A stretch of DNA of 35,897 nucleotides from Leptofilum sp050292445 (GTDB lineage Bacteria > Chloroflexota > Anaerolineae > Promineifilales > Promineifilaceae). Under the pieces are notes generated by a model. It saw only the letters and a list, made by a program, of their open reading frames with translations, was not told the DNA's origin and ran no database searches. The first letter of the stretch is position 1. Every line of letters begins with the position of its first letter. The stretch spans positions 1 through 35,897 of the forward strand of contig JBNKLQ010000023.1 in the NCBI GenBank assembly GCA_050292445.1. The letters run 5' to 3'. A program made the position numbers and the translations under genes. Below are positions 1 through 10,100 of this stretch, piece after piece.

Positions 1-579
1 CCGATCTGTTACCCAGGGCCAGATCTTGCCGCTTTACGCTATGAAATGTTGCGAGATATTGTCCCGAACTTAAAAAGCATTGTTATTCCCTACCAGGCTG
101 GATACCCTATCGTGCAGCCTCAACTGGATGCTATTTATCCGGTGGCTGAAGCCGATGGTGTAACCATTGTTGAAGTGCCGGCAAATAATGCTGAAGAACT
201 CGCTGCTTACTTGAACGGTCTTTCCGATTCTGATGCCGCAAATATTAGCGCCTTTTTGTCATTGGCTGAGCCATTGGCCACACTCCCTGACGTGTTTGCC
301 GTGCTCGCTGATTTTGCTGAGGGACGTCAAATTCCTATAGCCGGTTTCTACACTGAAACAGATAATTACGCCTCCATTTTTGGTGTGACTGTGGCACCGG
401 CCGTATCCGGCGAACTGGCTGCACCGCTGGCCGATAAAATCTTCCAGGACATTGATGCCGGAACGATTCCGGTGGTGTCGGCAGATCCCTATATTGAAGT
501 TAACTACACTATGATTCAGCAGTTAGGTTTTGATGCGCCTGACTCATTACTGGCTGTAGCGGATCAGGTTTATCGTTAG
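1..579 (+). CDS. ABC-type substrate-binding protein, PF04392-like (5' end outside window)
   Basis: The reading frame is open from base 1, so the true start lies upstream; about 192 C-terminal residues are present. They resemble the second half of the ABC_sub_bind (TrpX-like) periplasmic binding proteins, with alternating strand/helix segments, a late GVTVAPAVSGELAAPLADKI stretch and a final helix ending AVADQVYR. The protein at 11029 in this window is a full-length relative. Such proteins bind small ligands outside the membrane and normally feed an ABC importer. No permease or ATPase of that type lies next to it here; the next gene downstream is a Cache/GAF membrane sensor, so a ligand-presenting role for that sensor is possible but inferred. 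A strong hairpin terminator follows directly. The family call is fairly secure; the ligand is unknown. Confidence 0.8.
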   Translation, partial: PICYPGPDLAALRYEMLRDIVPNLKSIVIPYQAGYPIVQPQLDAIYPVAEADGVTIVEVPANNAEELAAYLNGLSDSDAANISAFLSLAEPLATLPDVFAVLADFAEGRQIPIAGFYTETDNYASIFGVTVAPAVSGELAAPLADKIFQDIDAGTIPVVSADPYIEVNYTMIQQLGFDAPDSLLAVADQVYR

Positions 580-587
580 ATATAAGT

Positions 588-619
588 ATGGGTGTTAGCC
601 AAAACTAACACCCATTTTT
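588..619 (+). terminator. Rho-independent terminator
   Basis: A perfect 11-bp stem (588-598 with 605-615) encloses a 6-base loop (ccaaaa) and is followed by a T run at 615-619. It begins 8 bases after the stop codon of the binding-protein gene and should separate that transcript from the sensor array. Confidence 0.88.
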
Positions 620-640
620 GCCTCAGTGCATCGCAGCAAA

Positions 641-667
641 TTGACGAGATTCTTTTGAGATTAATTT
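641..667 (+). promoter_or_regulatory. possible promoter for the sensor array
   Basis: TTGACG (641-646) resembles a -35 box. The only -10-like hexamer at a usable distance is TAATTT (662-667), a poor match with a short 15-base spacer. A promoter is expected between the terminator and the gene at 693, but this assignment is weak. Confidence 0.2.
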
Positions 668-692
668 GTAGTTTGCCCAGCGTGAGAAAATT

Positions 693-2528
693 ATGAAGAT
701 GCGAATACCAAAATCCCGTTCGGAAATGAGTTTGACAACGTCCTTGGCCATAACATTCTTTGCTATGAGTGCTATCGTTCTGGTGATTTCTGGTGGTTTT
801 CAGATTGCCTACAACTACCAAACCCAGCGAGATGTTGTGTTTAGCCAGCAGCAGCTCATTGCTCAAGAAGCGGCATCGGCCGTGAGTAGCTTTATTGAGG
901 ATAAGTTTAATGTGTTGGAAACGGCCGTTAAACTGGAAAACATTGTCGATGTGCCAACCGAAGAACAGGAGCGGATTTTGGGCAATGCGCTGGGATTTCA
1001 GCCTGCCTTCCGACAGCTGGCTTTGTTTAATGCTGACGGGCAACTGTTAACCGAAAGTTCTCGACTCGTGCAGGCCCGTTCTGAAGCATTTGTGAGCCAG
1101 GTGAGAGAGCAGGTCTTAGTCGGTATTGAACAGACGGACCGTTACATTAGCCCGGTCATCATTGACAATGAAAGCAGTGAACCCCTGATCGTCGTTGCCG
1201 TGCCCATTTTTGATGTGCTGGGTGATTTCCAGGGCACACTGGCGGCTGAACTTAATCTAAAATATATGTGGGACTTAGTTGATCAGCTTGACGTGGGCGA
1301 GACAGGTTACGCTTACGTTGTGGATAGACAAGGTGATTTGCTGGCATATTCTGACACGGCCCGCGTGCTGAAACGGGAAAACGTTAGCCAACTGCAAGAA
1401 GTAACTCAGTTTCTAACGGGAGAGGTAGAAGCAGAGCATGGTGCTGATCAGGCACCAGGTATTGAGGGGGACACCACCATCCAGGCTTTTGTGGCGCTTG
1501 GTTCCCCGGACTGGGGGGTGGTCACAGAAGTTCCCTTGGCAGAAGCGTTTGCTCCGGTGATTCAAAGTGCGATTGGCGCTGGCATTGTTACGTTACTGGT
1601 GGCACTTCTGTCCGGTGCCGCAGGTGTTGTTGTAGCCCGTCGTGTAGCCACACCGGTGCTGGCTCTAACAGAAACGGCCGTGCAAATTGCTGAAGGCGAT
1701 TTCAACCGGGAGGCAGCTGTTGAGGGCAACCTGGAGATTAATCAGCTGGCAACCGCCTTCAACAATATGACAGCTCAGCTAAAAAGCTTCATCGATTTGT
1801 TGGAGCAGCGCGTAGCCGACCGTACCCGTGCTTTGGAAATCAGCGGTAATGTTAGTCGGCAGCTCTCTAATATTTTGGATCGGGGCGAATTGGTAAAGGC
1901 GGTAGTGGAGCAGGTAAAAGAATCCTTCGATTATTATCATGCCCACATTTACTTGTTTGACGATACAGCCCAAAACCTCCTTATGGTGGGTGGAACGGGC
2001 AAGGCTGGACGACAAATGCTGATCAATAAGCACCAGATTGCTGCCGGTAAAGGGTTGGTGGGGCGTGCTGGCCAGAGCGGTCAGCCTGTATTGGTGCCCG
2101 ACACACTCCAGGCAGAAGATTGGCTACCAAATCCCTTGCTACCTGACACCAAAGCAGAAATTGCCGTGCCCATTATGAGTGGTGATAAGGTCTGGGGGGT
2201 GTTGGATGTGCAGCATAACGTAACCGATGGCTTAAGCCAGGCTGATGTTGACTTGTTGGAGTCGATTGCCAACCAGGTGGCTGTGGGACTACGTAATGCC
2301 AACCTGTATGAAGAGGCTCAACAGCAGGCCCAACGCGAAGCCTTGATGAATGACATCAACCAGAAGATCCTAAATACAAAAGATATTAACGAGGCCATGC
2401 AGGTGGCCGTGCGTGAAATTGGCCATGCCTTAAATGCTTCACAGACCATTGTACGCTTTACTCAAGATGGTTCAGGTAAACGGTTTGGCGATACAAAACC
2501 GCTGCATTCAGAAAATGGCCACGATTGA
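693..2528 (+). CDS. membrane sensor: Cache-like domain, HAMP, one GAF; no output domain
   Basis: 611 residues. A short cytoplasmic start precedes TM1 (about 16-38). An extracytoplasmic double-Cache-like region follows (about 45-280, with FDVLGDFQGTLAAELNLKYM and the GYAYVVDRQGDLLAYSD strand pair), then TM2 (about 285-310) and a HAMP linker (310-365) containing the VADRTRALE coiled-coil motif. One GAF domain (about 381-540) carries the array's signatures FDYYHAHIYLFD, LPNPLLPDT and VWGVLDVQ. A conserved tail starts at R548 (REALMNDINQKI). There is no histidine kinase, GGDEF, MCP or effector domain, although Cache-HAMP-GAF proteins usually have one. It is therefore likely a receptor that signals through contact with another protein. 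The ATG at 693 has only a weak purine-rich RBS (GTGAGAAA). The last bases overlap a second, out-of-frame copy of the tail. Confidence 0.88.
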   Translation: MKMRIPKSRSEMSLTTSLAITFFAMSAIVLVISGGFQIAYNYQTQRDVVFSQQQLIAQEAASAVSSFIEDKFNVLETAVKLENIVDVPTEEQERILGNALGFQPAFRQLALFNADGQLLTESSRLVQARSEAFVSQVREQVLVGIEQTDRYISPVIIDNESSEPLIVVAVPIFDVLGDFQGTLAAELNLKYMWDLVDQLDVGETGYAYVVDRQGDLLAYSDTARVLKRENVSQLQEVTQFLTGEVEAEHGADQAPGIEGDTTIQAFVALGSPDWGVVTEVPLAEAFAPVIQSAIGAGIVTLLVALLSGAAGVVVARRVATPVLALTETAVQIAEGDFNREAAVEGNLEINQLATAFNNMTAQLKSFIDLLEQRVADRTRALEISGNVSRQLSNILDRGELVKAVVEQVKESFDYYHAHIYLFDDTAQNLLMVGGTGKAGRQMLINKHQIAAGKGLVGRAGQSGQPVLVPDTLQAEDWLPNPLLPDTKAEIAVPIMSGDKVWGVLDVQHNVTDGLSQADVDLLESIANQVAVGLRNANLYEEAQQQAQREALMNDINQKILNTKDINEAMQVAVREIGHALNASQTIVRFTQDGSGKRFGDTKPLHSENGHD

Positions 2529-2598
2529 AAGCACATTAGAAATGATGACTATCGAGTTGGGCAAAGCGTTACAGGCCCGTTATAGAAAGCTGAATTAA
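2515..2598 (+). pseudogene. out-of-frame remnant of the conserved C-terminal tail
   Basis: Just before and after the stop of the gene at 693, another frame reads MATIESTLEMMTIELGKALQ and then about seven more residues before TAA at 2596-2598. This matches the second half of the tail shared by the array proteins, for example TVESALQTAVTELGRALKLK in the protein at 4662. The simplest reading is a relic of a tail duplication or of an older C-terminus cut off by a frameshift. A translated 27-residue peptide is less likely because no RBS is visible. Confidence 0.5.
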
Positions 2599-2686
2599 CT
2601 CTTGTAAAAGAATCAATACAAGAATGTTGTGTAATCGGCAAAAAGATTTTGCAGAAAAACTAAAGGCGGTTGAGCCGATTACTTGA

Positions 2687-2740
2687 GTAAAAGCGGGCGA
2701 ATCAAGCTTTCTCAATTTTTAAAGAGTTTCCCGCTTTTAC
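2687..2740 (+). promoter_or_regulatory. long inverted repeat in the leader of the gene at 2761
   Basis: An 11-base perfect inverted repeat (gtaaaagcggg at 2687-2697; cccgcttttac at 2730-2740) encloses 32 AT-rich bases. It ends 3 bases before the AAAAGGA ribosome-binding site of the gene at 2761. It has no T tract, so it does not look like a simple terminator. It could influence ribosome access or transcript stability; that function is inferred. Confidence 0.5.
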
Positions 2741-2760
2741 ATGAAAAGGATTTGCAGGCC

Positions 2761-4662
2761 ATGAAATTATCTCGTTTGTTCTCCTGGTTTAATCGGAGAA
2801 GTTATGCACAGAAATTTACCATCATCGGCTTGTTGTTTGTTGTCTCCTTGGCTGGGTTTTACCCTATGGGGCGCGACCAACTTGAACGGCGCGAAAATTA
2901 CGGCGTCAAAGAATTGGAAGGGACGCTTTATTTACGGCCGTTACAAGCCTTGTTGGCAGACTCAAACAAGTATCACCTTTTGGCTCTTCGAGCCGAAAAT
3001 GGTTTTGATGTGGCCGAAGAATTGGCAGCTCAACAAGCAATCGTTAACGACGAGTTAGTGGAGTTGGCCGAACTTGATGAGGAATATGGAGAATCGCTGC
3101 AACTTAACGATGAATTTGAGACCATACAAGTTGCCTGGCAGGCGATGTTAGAAGCCCAAAATTCATTTGAGATCGATGCCAAACATTTCCAGGTGAACAG
3201 GGATATTCGCCAGACCATTGCCCGGGTAGGTGATACCTCCTTCTTGATTCTCGACCCGGATCTGGATACCTATTACCTGATGGATATCGCGCTGTTGAAG
3301 ATGCCGAGTTTTCAGGATTTGTTAGGTGAAATAATATTTGTTGTAACTGAGGCCGAACTGCAAGGAAGCATATCGGAGAGTGATAGATTAGAAATAATTT
3401 CCTTAAGCAATGAAATTTCACCATACCTTGTGCAGCTGAGAAGTAGCAACAAAATTAGCTGGGAGAATGATGAAACGGGCCAGATGCGGCAGTTAACAGA
3501 ATTGCCTCTCAATGATCTTGAAGCAAAGTTGAACATCTTTGTCAGGGGTCTAAATGAACAGATTATATCGCCGGATCGAATGCAGTTGACGTCGGAACAC
3601 CTTGATGCTGCGGCAGCCACGCAGGTGGCGGCAACGGCCTATTATGATTCTGTTTCTCAGGCACTTGAATATGGAATCAACGGCCGTATCCAAGAATATA
3701 CCAACAGAGTGGCATTCGCGATTGTTTTTGCCCTTCTCATTTCCAGTGTTGCTTTGGCTATTGGTTTCCTCCTTATGCGTGCCATCAGCCAGCCGTTGGG
3801 CGAGTTGGCAACTGCCGCAGGACGATTGGGCGCTGGTGAACGAGGTGTCAAGGTCCCGGTCACTGGTGAAGATGAAGTAGGCCGGGTGGGACATGCCTTC
3901 AATACAATGGTTTCCGAATTGGAAGCTGCTCAGGAAAAACAGGTAGAACAGTTAAATCAGCTAACGCAATTGACCAGAGCGTTAGAGACAAGCGCCAACG
4001 TTAGCCGTCGGCTTTCGACTATTTTGAACCCATCTCAATTAATGGAAGCCGTTGTGACGGAAATTCAGCGCGCTTTTAACTATTATCACGCCCATATTTA
4101 CTTGTATGATGAAGCCAAAGAAAGCTTGGTTATTGCCGGTGCCACTGGCGAGGCAGGCAAAGCCATGCTGTCTTCTGGTCATCAGTTGGCTCTGGGGCAG
4201 GGGTTGGTCGGCAAAGCGGCGTTTGCCAATGCGCCCGTTTTGGTCCCTGATGTTTCAAAGGAGCCTGGCTGGCTGCCCAACCAGCTGCTGCCAGACACCA
4301 AAGCTGAAGCTGCGATTCCCATCACCGTGGGTGAGCAGGTGCTTGGCGTTTTGGATGTTCAGCACAATGTGATTGGTGGGTTAGATACCGAGAGCGTGAC
4401 GATGCTGCAATCCGTCGCCAACCAGGTGGCTGTTGCTCTACAGAATGCTCGTTTATACGAACAAACACAGAAACGTGCTGACCATGAAGCTGTTGTGAAC
4501 CAAATAAACCAGCAAATTCAGGGTGCCTCAGAGGTGGAGCGTGTTCTACAAATTGTCGCGCAAGAATTGGGACAGACCCTAAAGGCTAAAAGCACAACAG
4601 TCCAATTGTCTGTAAGGCAAAACAGTGTAGAAAACGGCCGTTACAGTGGAGAGAAAATCTGA
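2761..4662 (+). CDS. membrane sensor: helical extracytoplasmic domain, HAMP, one GAF; no output domain
   Basis: 633 residues from ATG 2761. TM1 is at about 17-36. A mostly helical extracytoplasmic region (about 40-310) contains the motif ILDPDLDTYYLMDIALLKMP, which is seen in periplasmic parts of many histidine kinases and chemoreceptors. TM2 (about 315-338) leads into HAMP (339-395, ISQPLGELATAAGRL), then one GAF (409-560, FNYYHAHIYLYD and LGVLDVQ) and the shared tail from H575 (HEAVVNQINQQIQ). No transmitter domain is present. A TTG 26 codons upstream (2683) is also in frame, but ATG 2761 has a clear AAAAGGA about 10 bases ahead and the upstream stretch is the inverted repeat. The stop overlaps the next start by one base (TGATG), so the two are probably translationally coupled. 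Confidence 0.87.
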   Translation: MKLSRLFSWFNRRSYAQKFTIIGLLFVVSLAGFYPMGRDQLERRENYGVKELEGTLYLRPLQALLADSNKYHLLALRAENGFDVAEELAAQQAIVNDELVELAELDEEYGESLQLNDEFETIQVAWQAMLEAQNSFEIDAKHFQVNRDIRQTIARVGDTSFLILDPDLDTYYLMDIALLKMPSFQDLLGEIIFVVTEAELQGSISESDRLEIISLSNEISPYLVQLRSSNKISWENDETGQMRQLTELPLNDLEAKLNIFVRGLNEQIISPDRMQLTSEHLDAAAATQVAATAYYDSVSQALEYGINGRIQEYTNRVAFAIVFALLISSVALAIGFLLMRAISQPLGELATAAGRLGAGERGVKVPVTGEDEVGRVGHAFNTMVSELEAAQEKQVEQLNQLTQLTRALETSANVSRRLSTILNPSQLMEAVVTEIQRAFNYYHAHIYLYDEAKESLVIAGATGEAGKAMLSSGHQLALGQGLVGKAAFANAPVLVPDVSKEPGWLPNQLLPDTKAEAAIPITVGEQVLGVLDVQHNVIGGLDTESVTMLQSVANQVAVALQNARLYEQTQKRADHEAVVNQINQQIQGASEVERVLQIVAQELGQTLKAKSTTVQLSVRQNSVENGRYSGEKI

Positions 4663-7178
4663 TGTTTAATAGGCTAAAATCATTCCTGGCCCCACCCGTT
4701 TTTGAGGACGATAAGAAAACCCGAACCGCGCGTCATCTGAACAATTTCCTTCTTGTCCTGATCACGTTGCTTACCCTTCAATGGTTGGTACGTCTCGGCA
4801 CAGACCCAATCGTATCAGAGAACATGATCATTATTGCTGGTCTTGCTATTTTGTCGGTTGCCCTGCTTTTTATGCTACGCCGTGGCCATGTTCAGCTTTC
4901 CAGTTACCTATTAGTCATTACGAGTTGGTTTTCCATGTCGCTGCTGAGCTGGCTCAACGATGGGGTAAGTGATACGGCCTTTTTGGTTTATATTGTTATT
5001 ATTTTGGCAGCTAGTTTGCTTTCTGGATGGCGCTTTGGTTTTTTGATTACTGGCCTATCCATTGCGGCGGGTTGGGGATTTGTTTATGGTGAATCAACCG
5101 GTTTAATTGTACCTTTTGCAACACCCGCTTCCAGCCGGATGATTGATATTACCGTCATTTTTGCCCTTAGCGGTTTTTTGCTTTATTTGCTGATGGATGG
5201 TTTGCAGCGTGCTTTACGGGAAGCCCGCGCGAGTAATCGTTCGCTTCAGGCATTAAGCGATGAGCTAGAAGCGCGTGTAGAGGAACGTACGCGGGACCTG
5301 GCTTTGGCGGTTGAAGTTGGCCGACGTATCTCACACTTGCACGATGTGGACAAATTGTTAGCTGATTCTGTACAGCTCATTCAAGATCGGTTTGAGCTTT
5401 ACCATGTACAGATTTACCTGACAGATACCCCAAAACAGAACCTGAACTTACGCGCCAGCACCGGTGTAGCTGGACGGCAGCTGCTCAATCGTGGCCATCG
5501 GTTACCTATCCATTCAGGGTCTATTAACGGTACGGCCGCTTTTACCCAAAAGCCTGTGCTGGTACCAGATACAGAAACCAACCCCAACTTCCAAAAAAAT
5601 ATGTTGCTGCCTTATACCCGTTCTGAAATGGCAATACCATTAATTGCCGGCGACCAGCTCTTGGGTGTATTGGATCTGCAAAGCGATCAGTCGCACGCTC
5701 TGTCGGAAGACAATTTACCACTTTATGATTCTCTGGCTGGCCAGCTGGCAGTCGCTATTGACAATGCCAACCTTTTGCGCCAAACAGAGCAGACGCAGGA
5801 AAATGTAAAGTTAGCTATTCGTGAAGGTTGGTCAGAGTTTCTGGATGGTATTGAGCGAAAAGAGAGAATCGGCGTCCGCTATGATCTCAATGCGCTAGAA
5901 GAATATGATGGTCCCATGATAGCTGCCGCAGGCAGCCAGGTGCTGCAAGTTCCCATAGCTGTGGCGAATACGACAATTGGCACGATCCAGTTGGAAGCTG
6001 AAGATGGCCAAGAGTGGACGGAAGAAACACGCGCTTTGGTAACGGCCGTTGCCCAACAGGTGGGGCAGCAAGCCGAAAGCCTACGTTTGCTTACTGAGAC
6101 AAATCGCTACCGTGCTGAAGCGGAGCAAGCCGCTCGCCGCCTGAGTGGGCAGGCCTGGAAAGACTATTTGCAGCAACAGCGTGATCCGGCAAGCGGTTTT
6201 CAGTATGCAGAAGACATCGTTGCAGCTTTAACGGAAGATGACTTGCCTGCCGACAATATGGAGGCCAGTATTCAAATCCCGTTAAAGGTACACAACGAAG
6301 CCATTGGCGAATTTGTTGTTGCTGGGACCGACCAGGACGAGGCTCAGGAGTTGCTTTCTGTTGTTGCTAACCAGCTTGGCCGCCATATCGAAAATATTCG
6401 TTTGACCGAGCAAACAGAGATGGCTCTGGGGCAAACTGAAAGTTTATACCAGATTGGGCACGAGCTGAACACGGCAGCCAATGTGGATGAAATTTTGCAC
6501 GCCGCCCTTGGCCCCATTTTTCCCACGGGCATTGATGAGGCGACGCTGATGTTTATTGAACTGGATCAGCAAGGCAAGCCGCAAACGTTAGAACTGTTGG
6601 CTGGTTGGCGTATAGATGGCAACCTTTCGTTTCCTGTGGGCACTGTCTTTCCTATGGAGCGGTTCCCTTTTACCAGCCTGTTTATTAATGATCCAGATGA
6701 TCCTCAGCTTATTGGTGATCCGGCTACAGATCCTAGAGTAGATGAATTTACCCGAGGGGTCATGGCCCATAGCGGGATTAAGGCTATTGCCGTCATTCCC
6801 CTAACGGTAGGTGGGCAGTGGGTGGGCATTATTACCTGTAGCTGGCCCCAACCTCGTACCTTTAGCAGGCAAGAAGAAGAGATCTTTAATGCACTCATCA
6901 ATATGGCGGCTCCGGCTGTACAGAGCCAGCGTCTGTACTTCAAAACAAAGGTTCAAGCTGAGAAGGAACATCTCATCAACGAGATTAATGAACGCATTCA
7001 GAGTACGGTGACAGTAGAGAGTGCCCTGCAAACGGCCGTTACCGAACTGGGTCGGGCGCTCAAATTGAAAGAAGCAATGATAGAGCTGTCAACGGACAAG
7101 CAAGATCACCTCCGTAAAGAGACCGGAGTCATTCACCTTGAAAAGAATGGAAAACAAAGCTCACAGAAGGCAAACTAG
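4662..7178 (+). CDS. membrane sensor: six-helix N-terminus, two full GAFs and two REGW-type half-GAF modules; no output domain
   Basis: 838 residues. About six hydrophobic helices occupy residues 28-178 with very short loops, so sensing may take place within the membrane. A coiled coil with LEARVEERTRDLALAVEVG leads into GAF1 (about 213-365; FELYHVQIYLTD, NMLLPYTRSEMAIPL). Two shorter GAF-like modules follow: one starting REGWSEFLDG at R387 and a second starting SGQAWKDYLQQQ near Q497, each with a P-[IL]-x-V-x-x-x-x-I-G core. A divergent GAF (about 594-760) has TDPRVDEFTRGVMAHSG and is related to the last GAF of the protein at 18520. The shared tail begins at K768 (KEHLINEINERIQ). There is no kinase or other output domain. 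GGAGAG lies ahead of the ATG, which overlaps the upstream stop by one base. Confidence 0.86.
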   Translation: MFNRLKSFLAPPVFEDDKKTRTARHLNNFLLVLITLLTLQWLVRLGTDPIVSENMIIIAGLAILSVALLFMLRRGHVQLSSYLLVITSWFSMSLLSWLNDGVSDTAFLVYIVIILAASLLSGWRFGFLITGLSIAAGWGFVYGESTGLIVPFATPASSRMIDITVIFALSGFLLYLLMDGLQRALREARASNRSLQALSDELEARVEERTRDLALAVEVGRRISHLHDVDKLLADSVQLIQDRFELYHVQIYLTDTPKQNLNLRASTGVAGRQLLNRGHRLPIHSGSINGTAAFTQKPVLVPDTETNPNFQKNMLLPYTRSEMAIPLIAGDQLLGVLDLQSDQSHALSEDNLPLYDSLAGQLAVAIDNANLLRQTEQTQENVKLAIREGWSEFLDGIERKERIGVRYDLNALEEYDGPMIAAAGSQVLQVPIAVANTTIGTIQLEAEDGQEWTEETRALVTAVAQQVGQQAESLRLLTETNRYRAEAEQAARRLSGQAWKDYLQQQRDPASGFQYAEDIVAALTEDDLPADNMEASIQIPLKVHNEAIGEFVVAGTDQDEAQELLSVVANQLGRHIENIRLTEQTEMALGQTESLYQIGHELNTAANVDEILHAALGPIFPTGIDEATLMFIELDQQGKPQTLELLAGWRIDGNLSFPVGTVFPMERFPFTSLFINDPDDPQLIGDPATDPRVDEFTRGVMAHSGIKAIAVIPLTVGGQWVGIITCSWPQPRTFSRQEEEIFNALINMAAPAVQSQRLYFKTKVQAEKEHLINEINERIQSTVTVESALQTAVTELGRALKLKEAMIELSTDKQDHLRKETGVIHLEKNGKQSSQKAN

Positions 7179-7191
7179 CACGAGGCTTGTT

Positions 7192-10100
7192 ATGAACGTA
7201 AATACCAACACAAAAATAAATTGGTTAACTGGTAGAAAGCAACGTTTCCTGTGGATTTTGCTTTGCCTGTTTCCATTGCTGTTAGGCAGTAGCGTGGCTG
7301 TTGCCCAGCAAGACACAAAACAACATGTCCTGATTCTGAATTCATATCATCAAGGATTTAGCTGGACTGACCGCATTGTGGCTAGCATTGATGAGGTGCT
7401 TGCCGAAGCAGACGTTGATGCCGAAATTCATGTCGAGTACATGGATACCAAGCGCCTGTTGAATGAAGAATACTTGACACAGCTCTATGAACTGTACCAA
7501 AGAAAGTATGCCGCTGTTCCTATCGACGTCATCATCGTGTCAGACAACAATGGATTGGAGTTTTTGCGCACATATGGGGAAGACCTCTTCCCTGGGACAC
7601 CTATTGTCTTTACCGGCATTAATAATTTTTCAGATGAGTTATTAATAGGTTTTGACCAGATAACAGGTGTGGTGGAGGAGCTAGATATTGCTGCCACCCT
7701 AGAATTGATGCTTGCGTTCCACCCGAATACCGAACAGGTTTACTTGCTTAATGACCAAACCCCCAGCGGCATTGCCACCCTTGAAAGTTTCGAACAAGTA
7801 AGGCCTCAGTTTGAAGACCAGGTTGAATTTGTGATACTTGATGATTTTGCCGTCAGTGATATGCAAAATGAACTGGCTGAACTGCCACCCAACAGCCTCA
7901 TTTTGATGCTTTTGGTAAATCGAGACAATACAGGCCAGTTTTTCACCTATGAAGAAAGCTTAGCTGCCCTTTCCCAGTACACGGAAGTGCCAATTTATGG
8001 TGTGTGGGATTTCTATATCGGGTATGGCATTGTTGGCGGGAAGCTGACCGATGGCAATAGCCAGGGACGGGCGGCCGGTGAGATGTCTTTGCGCATTTTA
8101 CAAGGAGAATCTGCGACCGACATTCCTATCCTGCGCGAAAGTCCAAACCGGTACATTTTCGATTATCAGCAGCTGCAAAAATACAATATCAATACAGGCC
8201 AACTGCCTGAAGACAGCTTACTTCTTAATGAGCCAGTTTCGTTTTACGACCAGTACAAGGTTTATATCTGGATGGTCGTGGCTGTGTTCTTCATTCTCGT
8301 GGCCGCCATTATTATCCTGTTGATGAATATCTCTCGGCGGCAGCAGGCAGAAATAGAGCTGCAACAATCCTATCTAAGGCGAGGCCGACAGGTGAAGTTA
8401 TCTACCCAGGTAGCTCAGGATATTACGGGTATCTCCGAACTAGAAGAGCTATATCACAACATTGTGCACCAGATTAAAGAGCAGTTTGGCTATTATCATA
8501 CCCAAATTTTGCAGTACGATTCCGAGATTAATGCCATACGTTTGATCGCAGGCTATGGGGAAATTGGGGAACGTATGTTGGCTGAAGGGCATCGGGTTTC
8601 TATGGGCGTTGGGTTGATTGGCCGCGCTGCCGCTTCAGGAGAGTCGGTGCTGCGTGGAACATTGGCCAACGACTTGGACTGGAAACCAAATCCGTTATTG
8701 CCTGATACACAGGGTGAAATAGCGGTGCCCATTAAACTTGGCTCAGAAATTTTGGGTGTGCTGGATGTACAAAGCGATCAGCCTGGTGCACTGAATACAG
8801 ATGACCAGCTACTTCTTGAAGGTCTGTGTGGTCAAATTGCCATTGCCATTGAAAATGCCCGAACGACTTTAGAACGGCAAAAACTGCTGCTAGAAGTGGA
8901 AGCACAGGCCACACGATTGGTACAGCTTAATGAGTTGAGTGCGGCCCTGAATCAGGCAAATTCATTGGATGAAATGTATGTGGCCGTGGCAAAGTCGCTC
9001 CCGAACATTGTTGGGAGCGCTCGGATTTCGCTAGCAATGGTGGATCACAGTGGCGAAGCATATGAGACTCGGAACCTCAGCATTGAAGAAGGGTCTGTCT
9101 CGCTAGGCAACCATTTACCGCTTGCAGGAACGGCCGTTGGCGTATCAATTCAAGAGCAGCGCATTAAGCATTTCCCGCAAGATGGGGCAATGGCTTCCTT
9201 TGCAGATTTGCGTGAACTGGTGCCTGAAGGAATAAAGAGTGTCATGGCTGTTCCCTTAATTATTGGTGGGGAAGCCATAGGCGCGCTGAATATCGCCAGC
9301 TCGGTACCTGACTTTTTCGACACAGAGGAAATGTCGCTTTTACAACAAGCAACGACCCTGATAGCTTCCTCTTTGCAGGTCAGAAAATTCCTTGAGGAAG
9401 CAGAACAACAAGCCCAGGAATTACAAACGGTGGCCGAAGTATCTACAGCGATTGCCACCACTTTGGATCAACAAAAACTATTAAAAGATGTGGTTAATTT
9501 AGCAAAGGAACGTTTTGCCCTTTACCATGCCCATATCTATTTGCTAGACGACACGAACCAAAACCTCGTTTTGTCTGCGGGCGCAGGTGAAATTGGGGAC
9601 CAGATGGTGGGCGAAGGGCGTTCAATCAGTATTGGTGCGGAACAATCTTTGGTCGCTCGTGCGGCCCAATCTCGCCAGGGTGTTATTGTAAATGATGTGC
9701 AGGCAGACCCAGGCTTTCTGGCACACCCCTTGCTGCCAAACACTTCTTCAGAAATGGCTGTGCCGATGGTTGTCGGCGATCAATTATTAGGCGTTTTGGA
9801 CGTTCAGGCGAACGAAGTCAACCGGTTTACGAGCAAGGATATTCAGATTCAGACGACGCTCGCGGCACAGGTGGCTGTAGCGCTGCAAAATGCTCGATCC
9901 TTTACCCGGTCTGAGCAAGCATTGATGAGACTGCAAGAGTTAATGAGTTACCAGACCCGTGAGGGATGGGACGATTATCTGGCACGCCAGGCAGAGAAAC
10001 TCAGTTTTAGTTATGCTTCGCAGCAGAAGACCTTAGAGAAAGAGCCCGCAGACGAGACGGCCGTTCCTGCTGAAGAAACCAATTTTGTCACTAAAGAACT

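Noticed and set aside
2683..2760. N-terminal extension of the sensor at 2761 from a TTG start
   Set aside because: It lacks an RBS and overlaps the perfect inverted repeat, while ATG 2761 has a good RBS and places TM1 near the N-terminus.
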